Positions 1 through 4,324 of a DNA stretch of 5,051 nt are shown here, one piece after another (the first letter of the stretch is position 1; each line of letters opens with the position of its first letter). Source of the DNA: JAGXFP01 sp046484585 (GTDB lineage: Bacteria; Desulfobacterota; Desulfobulbia; Desulfobulbales; JAGXFP01); NCBI GenBank assembly GCA_046484585.1, contig JAWOIQ010000151.1:1-5051 (forward strand), in the 5' to 3' direction. The notes beneath the pieces are model-generated. The model saw only the letters and a list, made by a program, of their open reading frames with translations. It did not search any database and had not been told where the DNA came from. The translations under genes and the position numbers were made by a program.

Positions 1-1
1 G

Positions 2-208
2 CTGGGGCGGGAGGAGTTGTCCTTCGGACGGCTCGACGAGGCCATTGATGAACTGGCCGGCTTGAAACCCGTGGAGAAATCGAAGCTGATCAAGGCATGT
101 GCGGCCTGCGTCCTGGCGGACCGCAAGATCGCCCCGGTCGAGGCGGAGCTGCTTCGCGCGGTTGCCGATACCCTGGACTGCCCAATGCCGCCCCTGGTGG
201 TCCCTTAA
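2..208 (+). CDS. C-terminal end of an M48-like metalloprotease (partial)
   Basis: This is the last 68 codons of a gene that begins before the window; the frame is open from base 2 to the TAA at 206-208. The visible part is an alpha-helical, charged segment with an acidic and basic helix pattern (LKPVEKSKLIKACAACVLAD, then a helix containing EAELLRAVADTLDCP) and the ending CPMPPLVVP. From memory, this TerB-like helical tail closing on LDCPMPP is typical of the C-terminus of membrane-bound M48 (Ste24/HtpX-like) peptidases in proteobacteria. The zinc-binding HExxH motif would lie upstream and cannot be seen, so the family call rests on the tail only. A TTG at 17 could be read as a start but has no function here because the frame continues upstream. 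The next gene begins 16 bp downstream on the same strand, suggesting one transcript. Confidence 0.6.
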   Translation: MGREELSFGRLDEAIDELAGLKPVEKSKLIKACAACVLADRKIAPVEAELLRAVADTLDCPMPPLVVP

Positions 209-224
209 AAGGCGCTTGCCGGAT

Positions 225-794
225 ATGGCGCGGAACGCAATAAAGGCGGATGGAACCGCCCCGTTGACCAGGATTTCCTACTGGCTGACGGTGGTTGGCC
301 AGGAGAAAGAGTATTTCAGCGAACTTATCGAGAGTCTGGCCGCTCTTTTCGGGGGCCCGACTTTCGCGCCCCATCTGACGATTTACAGCGGTCCGGCCGG
401 GAAAAACGATCCGGCCCGGCTTTTGGCGGAGGCGATCGGGCAGGGCGGGGAACTGCGGTTGCCTTGCACCGGCCTGGATTTTTCAGAGAATTTCACCAAG
501 GCCTGCTACCTCACTTTTGAGTCGGCGACACCCCTGGAAAGTTTATCTGAGAAGCTCCGGCAAAACTCCCGCCCTTCGGAAAGATATCATCTCAAGCCCC
601 ATTTAAGCCTTTTTTATGGCAAATTGACCCGGGAGAATCGGCAGAGAATCAAGGGGATGGTCGAGCTGCCCGAAATCGTCCGATTCGGAGGCCTGGCGGC
701 GGTAGCCACCACAGCTGCAACCAAAAGCAGTCGCGATGTTTTGCGCTGGCAGCTGCTGGCCTCGCGAGAATTGACGGCATTGCCGGAAAGTTAG
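225..794 (+). CDS. 2H phosphoesterase, cyclic phosphodiesterase-like
   Basis: A 189-residue soluble protein of the 2H phosphoesterase superfamily, named for two HxT/S motifs that form the active site. Both are visible: H50-L-T52 in APHLTIYSGP and H126-L-S128 in KPHLSLFYG, 76 residues apart, each at the end of a predicted beta strand as in the family. The order (motif, variable helix, a strand around ACYLTFES, second motif) matches the CPDase branch, whose characterised members open cyclic phosphates such as ADP-ribose 1'',2''-cyclic phosphate or 2',3'-cyclic nucleotides. RNA 2',3'-cyclic ends (2'-5' RNA ligase-like members) are an alternative, so the substrate is unknown. I chose ATG at 225 because the family fold begins soon after it and AAAAGG lies at 207-212. 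The longer frame open from 99 encodes an Arg/Trp-rich stretch that is a shadow of the preceding gene. No signal peptide or membrane segment is seen, so it is probably cytoplasmic. It is likely co-transcribed with the M48-like gene. Confidence 0.82.
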   Translation: MARNAIKADGTAPLTRISYWLTVVGQEKEYFSELIESLAALFGGPTFAPHLTIYSGPAGKNDPARLLAEAIGQGGELRLPCTGLDFSENFTKACYLTFESATPLESLSEKLRQNSRPSERYHLKPHLSLFYGKLTRENRQRIKGMVELPEIVRFGGLAAVATTAATKSSRDVLRWQLLASRELTALPES

Positions 795-852
795 AAATCC
801 ACCGAGTCGACCAATGATTAATCTATCGGTTGGGAGCCCCGGGTCTTGTCCG

Positions 853-1018
853 AACTCATCAATTTTAATGGCCTCGCAAGAAGTCAAAAAAATCAAGTCA
901 TTACGAGCGAAGCGAAGCAATCCATAAACATGTGACAAGTTAAAAATTCTGAATTGCTTCGTCGCTCCGCTCCTCGCAAAGACGTCAATAGATCAGTTTT
1001 TGCTAACTCGTCAATTTT
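853..1018. repeat. Imperfect 14-bp direct repeats flanking the inverted repeat
   Basis: AACTCATCAATTTT (853-866) recurs as AACTCGTCAATTTT (1005-1018), with 13 of 14 bases identical and starts 152 bp apart. The pair encloses the inverted-repeat element at 897-986. Just inside the left copy, CCTCGCAAGAAGTCAA (872-887) resembles the right terminus of that element, CCTCGCAAAGACGTCAA (972-988). It looks like a decayed leftover of another copy. The arrangement could mark a target duplication or an older tandem duplication of the spacer; the sequence alone does not decide. Confidence 0.5.
897..986. repeat. Paired inverted intergenic repeat (GCGAAGC type)
   Basis: The left arm (897-923, starting GTCATTACGAGCGAAGCG) and the right arm (951-986, ending CTCGCAAAGACGTC) are inverted copies of one unit. 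The reverse complement of the right arm aligns with the left arm except for a few substitutions and two 3-base gaps. The arms are separated by 27 bp of AT-rich DNA (924-950). The motif resembles the widespread spacer repeat GTCATTGCGAGGAGCGAAGC...GAAGCAATCC that recurs in unrelated bacterial genomes and yields spurious peptides such as DCFASLAMT on translation; here the reverse strand gives DCFASLVMT. As RNA the pair would fold into a long hairpin. It sits between the phosphoesterase and permease genes and could act as an insulating stem-loop, but no T-run follows, so I do not call it a terminator. The rest of the spacer shows no gene. Confidence 0.75.
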
Positions 1019-1023
1019 GGAAG
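1019..1023 (+). promoter_or_regulatory. Ribosome binding site deciding the permease start
   Basis: GGAAG at 1019-1023 lies 4 bases before ATG 1028 but only 1 base before the alternative TTG at 1025. The spacing, though short, favours the ATG. Confidence 0.5.
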
Positions 1024-1027
1024 TTTG

Positions 1028-1933
1028 ATGGAAAATTTTATCATCACCATGACCTATTTGATCCTGGGGGTAGGGCTGCGGCGGCTGCCCCGCTTCCATG
1101 AGGAGACCGGCAACGTCCTGAGCCTCTTCGTCATCTACGTGTCACTGCCCGCCGTGGTCCTGCTCAAGATCCCCGAGCTGAAGTTTTCCACGGATTTGCT
1201 GGTGCCGACCCTGATGCCCTGGGCGATGCTTTTGCTGACCGCCCTGGCGGTCCTGGTCCTGGCCCGGCTCTTCGGTTGGAGCCGGCCGATAACCGGCAGT
1301 TTGCTGCTCCTCGCCCCCCTCGGCAACACCTCTTTTCTCGGAATTCCCATGGTCAGCGCCTTTTTCGGGGAAGGGACGATCTCCTATGCGGTGATTTACG
1401 ATCAGCTGGGCTCCTTTCTGGCCCTGGCTACCTACGGCACCGTGGTGATCTCCATCTACGGCAGCGGTGGGGAGCGCCACGGCTGGCGCGATGTTGCCGG
1501 CAGAATTGTAACCTTTCCGCCCTTTATCGCTCTGTTTCTGGCGGTTGCCTTGAGATCGGCGGTTTATCCGGAGGTGGCGCTGAGGATTCTCGAATCCCTG
1601 GGCGGCACCCTGGTTCCGCTGGTGATGATCGCCGTCGGTTTCCAGTTGACCGTCAAGATCAGCCGGGAGGCCCTTGCTCCTCTTGGGTTGGGACTCTTTT
1701 TGAAACTGGTGGCGGCGCCGTTGATCGCCCTGGCCGGCAGCCGTATTCTGGGTCTGAGCGGCGAAGCCGTTGATGTCGCGATCTTCGAGGCCGGGATGCC
1801 GCCAATGGTTTCGGCCGGCGCCCTGGCCATTCTGGCCGGGCTGGCCCCCTCTTTAACTGCGGCCCTGGTCGGGTTGGGGATTATTTTAAGCTTCGTGACC
1901 CTGCCCCTTCTTTATTATCTCCTGAGTCTGTGA
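1028..1933 (+). CDS. AEC family permease (auxin efflux carrier-like)
   Basis: A 301-residue, very hydrophobic inner-membrane protein with about ten likely membrane helices, the usual size for bacterial members of the AEC / Mem_trans family. Family marks are the GNTSFLGIP motif at residues 99-107, preceded by a hydrophobic helix, and the C-terminal FEAGMPPMVSAGALA motif starting near residue 253; both match conserved half-helix elements. The N-terminal helix (about 4-20), the PxVVLLKIPEL segment and the strongly hydrophobic last helix ending YYLLSL fit the topology. The family carries out secondary transport of organic anions such as malate or other dicarboxylates in some bacteria, and auxin in plants. 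The substrate here cannot be read from the sequence. ATG 1028 is preferred over TTG 1025 on RBS spacing. It appears to be a single-gene unit, with repeat-filled spacers on both sides. The TGA stop overlaps the heptamer array that follows. Confidence 0.9.
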   Translation: MENFIITMTYLILGVGLRRLPRFHEETGNVLSLFVIYVSLPAVVLLKIPELKFSTDLLVPTLMPWAMLLLTALAVLVLARLFGWSRPITGSLLLLAPLGNTSFLGIPMVSAFFGEGTISYAVIYDQLGSFLALATYGTVVISIYGSGGERHGWRDVAGRIVTFPPFIALFLAVALRSAVYPEVALRILESLGGTLVPLVMIAVGFQLTVKISREALAPLGLGLFLKLVAAPLIALAGSRILGLSGEAVDVAIFEAGMPPMVSAGALAILAGLAPSLTAALVGLGIILSFVTLPLLYYLLSL

Positions 1934-1980
1934 CAGAAGACGGGAGACAGGAGACAGAAGTTGGGAGCCGGGAGCCGGGA
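1932..1980 (+). repeat. Seven-copy heptanucleotide tandem repeat
   Basis: Seven consecutive 7-bp units run without a break: GACAGAA, GACGGGA, GACAGGA, GACAGAA, GTTGGGA, GCCGGGA, GCCGGGA. The consensus is roughly G-A/C-C-R-G-R-A on the + strand, all purine except positions 2-3. The array begins inside the TGA stop of the permease gene (1931-1933) and ends at GCAATGC. The first four units are one subtype and the last three another, so it has diverged since expansion. Possible roles include a slippage-prone spacer or a structured 3' end; none is shown. The shared string GTTGGGAGCC also occurs at 829-838 in the previous spacer. Confidence 0.8.
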
Positions 1981-2027
1981 GCAATGCTTAAAGATCACCC
2001 TCTGGGCTCTGGATACTGACTTTCTTA

Positions 2028-2048
2028 ACAATATTATTGATAAATTGT
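2028..2048 (+). other. Small AT-rich hairpin (possible)
   Basis: ACAATATTAT followed by TG and ATAAATTGT can pair as an AT-rich stem with one bulged A (ACAAT with ATTGT outermost). It is weak and not followed by a T-run. It sits just left of the partial repeat at 2062-2102, where the full element (3179-3397) also has a hairpin, so it may be the decayed equivalent of that stem. Chance is equally possible in such AT-rich DNA. Confidence 0.25.
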
Positions 2049-2061
2049 CAGCATGGTCAAA

Positions 2062-2102
2062 TCGCCGCCTTTTGCCTCTGAGTCATTCCCGAACGCTCAC
2101 GG
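2062..2102 (+). repeat. Partial copy of the 3179-3397 intergenic element
   Basis: GCCGCCTTTTGC...CTCTG...CCCGAACGCTCACGG here aligns with GCCGCCTTGCATCTG...CTCGAACGTTCACGG at 3354-3390. The end block CGAACGCTCACGG (2090-2102) differs from CGAACGTTCACGG (3378-3390) at one base of 13, and the GCCGCCTT block (2064-2071, matching 3354-3361) is identical. Similarity may continue weakly into TCAGGT (2111-2116) compared with TTCAGGTT of the other copy. Only the right-hand part of the element is recognisable; the left boundary repeat and the central GTTGATA stem are not found, so this is a truncated or decayed copy. Confidence 0.5.
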
Positions 2103-2346
2103 GGGGAAGGTCAGGTCATCCATATATAAAAAACTTTCCCTGTTCCTTTATCGTGCTTAGTTTTAAAAATTGTAAGTAATTGATCGAAGCCGAGTGCTCC
2201 CATGTCAAATACTGATTTCAATGCCCTTTAATTTGGATTTTCAATGCTTTCCGACTCTGTTCCGAAGCTTTGAAGTTATCGGGGGAATGGCCGTTTATGA
2301 ATAGACGTAAACCAACTTTATTACTGTATTTACAAGGCATAAATCC

Positions 2347-3147
2347 ATGGCGCAGGTAAGAAATCCGCTGGAAATATACTCAATGCTGCCCAAGACTAAT
2401 TGCGGGCGCTGCTATCTGCCATCCTGTCTTGCCTTTGCCGCCGCCGTGGTCAAGGGTGAAAAAAAGGCGACTGACTGTCCGTATCTGGAAAAATCCGCGG
2501 CGGCTAAATTCGGCGCTGATTCCGGGATGCGCGACCCCGACGAACTTAAACGCCAGGAAAAAGTCAGGGAGTTACAGGATAAGGTGGCGGGGCTCGACCT
2601 GGTCGCCATCGCCGAAAAACTCGGGGGCGAGATGGCCGGTGACTGTTTGAGGATCAAGTCCCTGGGCAAGAGCTTCCTGATCGATCAACAGGGCAAAGTC
2701 TCTTCCGAATGCCATACCCATTCGGGTTTGACCATTCCCCTCTTGAGTTACATCGTCGAAAGCGAAGGGGTCGACCCCGCCGGTGACTGGGTGCCGTTTC
2801 GCGAGCTGCGGGACGGGGCGCCGATGGCGCCGCTTTTTGCCAGTAAAGGAGAACAGGGTTTAAAAAAGCTGGTCGACGCGCATACCGATCTGCTGGAACT
2901 GCTGATCGATCTCTTCAGTGGCCTGCGGCCGGAGCCGGGGTTTTCCGCCGATATCTCGGTGGTGCTGTATCCCTTGCCCAAACTGCCGGTTTTAATCTGC
3001 TATTGGAAGGCCGAAGACGATATGGAGTCCGACCTCAATATCTTCTTCGATTCGACCGCCGGCGATCATCTGGAGATCAGGTCGATCTATGGCCTTGTCG
3101 TTGGGCTGGTAATGATGTTTGAAAAGATCGCTCGCAAGCATTGCTGA
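2347..3147 (+). CDS. DUF3786 protein with N-terminal 4Fe-4S domain
   Basis: A 266-residue soluble protein in two parts. Residues 1-60 carry cysteines 19, 22, 27 and 44 in the pattern CX2CX4CX16C (TNCGRCYLPSCLAFA, then TDCPYL), preceded by a Pro-Leu-Glu-Ile-Tyr lead-in. This matches the 4Fe-4S motif at the N-terminus of the large corrinoid iron-sulfur protein subunit (AcsC/CdhE) and of RnfB. A charged linker (about 60-75) leads into a DUF3786 domain (about 75-262), with ECHTHSGLTIPLLSYIVESEG, the GDWVPFREL segment and a final helix GLVVGLVMMFEKIARKH. The function of DUF3786 is not known. The Fe-S part suggests a one-electron role or corrinoid-related chemistry in an anaerobe, which is inference. 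No corrinoid methyltransferase gene lies nearby. ATG 2347 has AAGG at 2334-2337, 9 bases upstream. No signal peptide or membrane helix is seen. It looks like a single-gene unit between two repeat-bearing spacers. Confidence 0.85.
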   Translation: MAQVRNPLEIYSMLPKTNCGRCYLPSCLAFAAAVVKGEKKATDCPYLEKSAAAKFGADSGMRDPDELKRQEKVRELQDKVAGLDLVAIAEKLGGEMAGDCLRIKSLGKSFLIDQQGKVSSECHTHSGLTIPLLSYIVESEGVDPAGDWVPFRELRDGAPMAPLFASKGEQGLKKLVDAHTDLLELLIDLFSGLRPEPGFSADISVVLYPLPKLPVLICYWKAEDDMESDLNIFFDSTAGDHLEIRSIYGLVVGLVMMFEKIARKHC

Positions 3148-3178
3148 TCCGGCTATTCAGGTTGGTTCTTGATTTAGT

Positions 3179-3397
3179 CCTGAATCCGTGACGGCTTCGT
3201 GGGGATTTCACTTTATAAGCTTGTAATTGCATCAAATAATTGTTTTTCCCTGGGACGCCATGATTTACCCCGCCGCCCTGCGGGGCGCCCGATAACGGCG
3301 CATCTGCGGCGTTGGCAATTAGTTGATATACCATTAGTATTATCAACATCGTTGCCGCCTTGCATCTGCACCGTTCTCGAACGTTCACGGATTCAGG
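3179..3397. repeat. 219-bp intergenic element with 13-bp terminal inverted repeats
   Basis: CCTGAATCCGTGA at 3179-3191 is the exact reverse complement of TCACGGATTCAGG at 3385-3397. The similarity continues imperfectly inward (CGGCTTCG on the left against CGAACG on the right). Between the ends are a small GC hairpin (CCCCGC 3268-3273 pairing GCGGGG 3280-3285) and a long imperfect hairpin at 3294-3375. A related right-hand end occurs at 2062-2102, so this is a member of a dispersed family. It carries no open frame that looks real. It could be a MITE-like non-autonomous mobile element or an RNA-structured spacer repeat. No clear target-site duplication is seen at the borders. The right end lies 59 bp before the arfB start, so it may supply part of the arfB leader or promoter region. 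Confidence 0.65.
3294..3375 (+). other. Long imperfect hairpin inside the intergenic element
   Basis: The arm 3294-3328 pairs with 3341-3375 around a 12-base loop (3329-3340, TACCATTAGTAT). Paired blocks from the base upward are AACGG with CCGTT, GCA with TGC, GGCG with CGCC, GCAA with TTGC, and GTTGATA with TATCAAC, with small internal loops between them. Both arms contain GCATCTGC at similar positions (3300-3307 and 3362-3369). No T-run follows, so it is not a simple terminator. The extent of pairing is well beyond chance and argues for a folded RNA or a cruciform DNA structure. Confidence 0.6.
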
Positions 3398-3456
3398 TTA
3401 TTGATCCGCTTCCGGGGTATGATTTTATAGCCTCTTTCCTGTCCGGAGTTTGAGAA

Positions 3457-3873
3457 ATGCTGAATATTTCCGAAAAGATCACCATCCCCGCCAACGAAAT
3501 CGAGCTCAGTGCCATCCGCGCCTCCGGTCCAGGCGGCCAGCATGTCAATAAGGCCTCCACCGCGATCCATCTGCGTTTCGATATCAAAACCTCCTCCCTG
3601 CCGGAGCATTACAAGGAGAGGCTCTTGAAGATGTCCGACCATCGGATTAGCAGCGACGGGGTGATTGTCATCAAGGCCAGCGGCTCTCGCAGCCAGGAGA
3701 AAAACCGGGAAGAGGCCCTCGATCGTCTGCGGGAACTGGTCCGGAGCGCCGGAGTTGTTCCTAAAAAGAGGCGTCCCACCAAACCCAGTCGCAGTTCACT
3801 CCGAAAAAGGCTGGAACGCAAAAAGAAACGGGCCCGGGTGAAAAGCATGAGAGGCAAGGTGGAAGGTGATTAG
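3457..3873 (+). CDS. arfB: Alternative ribosome-rescue factor ArfB (peptidyl-tRNA hydrolase)
   Basis: A 138-residue member of the ArfB/YaeJ family, the usual length. It resembles the catalytic domain of class I release factors but lacks codon-recognition domains. ArfB enters the A site of ribosomes stalled at mRNA 3' ends and hydrolyses peptidyl-tRNA. The catalytic GGQ motif is at residues 26-28 within ASGPGGQHVNKASTA, the position usual for the family. The Arg/Lys-rich tail from about residue 102 to 134 (KKRRPTKPSRSS...ERKKKRARVKS) is the part that inserts in the empty mRNA channel. ATG 3457 has a good GGAG at 3445-3448, 8 bases upstream. The last 8 bases overlap the next gene, so the two are probably translated together. 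PrfH-type release factor homologues are larger, so ArfB is the better call. Confidence 0.93.
   Translation: MLNISEKITIPANEIELSAIRASGPGGQHVNKASTAIHLRFDIKTSSLPEHYKERLLKMSDHRISSDGVIVIKASGSRSQEKNREEALDRLRELVRSAGVVPKKRRPTKPSRSSLRKRLERKKKRARVKSMRGKVEGD
3856..3862 (+). promoter_or_regulatory. RBS for the PLA2-like gene inside the arfB 3' end
   Basis: AAGGTGG at 3856-3862 lies within the last codons of arfB, with its AAGG core 6 bases before GTG 3866. A second purine run, GGAAG, abuts the GTG directly. The location supports the GTG start and translational coupling to arfB. Confidence 0.55.
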
Positions 3874-4303
3874 ATCTCTCGGCCGGGTCGGCGGCGGCCT
3901 GATCCTCTTAGCGGTTCTCTGGTCGGCCGGGCTGGTCCGGGCGGATCAGTTGCAGCCCTTCGTCAGTGACGGATGCAGCCTCTTTCCCGATGGTCTTCCC
4001 GGCCAGCCGGAACTCTGGCGATCATGTTGTGTCGACCACGATCGCGCCTACTGGAAAGGCGGCACCCGCCGGCAAAGAAGGGCGGCCGACAAAGAGCTTG
4101 GCGAATGTGTCGCTGCGCTGGGCGCCCCGAAAGTGGCGGCCGCGATGACGGTCGGAGTACGTCTGGGGGGCACCCCTTATCTCCCCGTTCCCTTCCGCTG
4201 GGGGTTTGGCTGGTCTTACCCGCGGGGGTATGGCCCCCTGAGCGAAGCTGAGCAAAAACAGGTCGCAAAAAGACTGGCCGAAGAGGGTCTGTCGGGAAAA
4301 TAA
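3866..4303 (+). CDS. Exported small phospholipase A2-like protein
   Basis: A 145-residue protein with an N-terminal signal sequence: Arg at 3 and 7, hydrophobic core about 9-24, and a likely cut after A26 (VRA/DQ). The mature part carries the motif C54-C55-V-D-H58-D59-R-A-Y62, matching the CCxxHDxxY catalytic helix of phospholipase A2, in which the His-Asp pair activates water. A second helix, RRAAD75KELGEC81, fits the PLA2 helix with the partner Asp and a disulfide cysteine. The four cysteines (37, 54, 55, 81) could form two disulfides. The upstream SDGCSLFPDG segment may replace the canonical calcium loop. A Trp/Gly/Pro-rich C-terminal section (PVPFRWGFGWSYPRGYGP) follows, then a charged helix. 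Activity is inferred from motifs, and lipid substrate and target are unknown. GTG 3866 is chosen because the signal peptide begins there and an RBS precedes it. It overlaps arfB by 8 bp and is convergent with glyS. Confidence 0.65.
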   Translation: MIRSLGRVGGGLILLAVLWSAGLVRADQLQPFVSDGCSLFPDGLPGQPELWRSCCVDHDRAYWKGGTRRQRRAADKELGECVAALGAPKVAAAMTVGVRLGGTPYLPVPFRWGFGWSYPRGYGPLSEAEQKQVAKRLAEEGLSGK

Positions 4304-4324
4304 GGCTCGCCGCTCTTCCCCGGC

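Larger units (their letters stand above)
1981..2346. other. Gene-free spacer upstream of the DUF3786 gene
   Basis: About 365 bp without a supported gene, AT-richer than the flanking coding DNA. A 72-codon open frame beginning at TTG 1961 has no family resemblance, starts inside the heptamer array and crosses the partial repeat at 2062-2102, so I do not treat it as coding. The stretch holds a possible small hairpin at 2028-2048, a partial repeat copy at 2062-2102, a run of six G at 2101-2106, and two TTTCAATGC direct repeats (2216-2224 and 2239-2247). The promoter of the downstream gene must lie here or nearer its start, but I see no clear -35/-10 pair. No rho-independent terminator for the permease is obvious. 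Confidence 0.6.

Noticed and set aside
99..224. N-terminal extension of the phosphoesterase frame
   Set aside because: These 42 codons encode an Arg/Trp-rich stretch lying entirely over the end of the upstream gene in another frame; the 2H fold starts after ATG 225.
811..833. CCAAT...TTGG inverted repeat after the phosphoesterase gene
   Set aside because: Only about five outer base pairs form before mismatches, and no T-run follows.
893..1099. Minus-strand open frame containing DCFASLVMT
   Set aside because: This is the well-known spurious translation of the GCGAAGC-type repeat, and it runs antisense into the permease gene.
1961..2179. 72-codon plus-strand open frame in the spacer
   Set aside because: It starts at a TTG inside the heptamer array, covers a repeat copy, has no recognisable family and no RBS of note.
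3268..3285. GC-rich hairpin as a terminator for the DUF3786 gene
   Set aside because: The stem is good but no T-run follows, and it lies 120 bp downstream within a repeat element.
3077..3388. Minus-strand 103-codon frame across the intergenic element
   Set aside because: It consists mainly of the inverted-repeat element and runs antisense into the end of the DUF3786 gene; no protein family is recognised.
3401..3429. Possible arfB promoter (TATGAT at 3418-3423, or TTGATC 3401-3406 with TTTATA 3424-3429)
   Set aside because: TATGAT has no -35 at proper spacing, and the pair with 17-bp spacing matches the consensus poorly (4/6 and 3/6). The position is plausible but not convincing enough to annotate.
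3199..3453. Plus-strand 84-codon frame before arfB
   Set aside because: It reads through both arms of the hairpin and stops just before arfB, with a composition unlike the flanking genes; probably non-coding.
4304..4324. Bidirectional terminator between the PLA2-like gene and glyS
   Set aside because: The 21-bp gap has no stem with a flanking T- or A-run on either strand.
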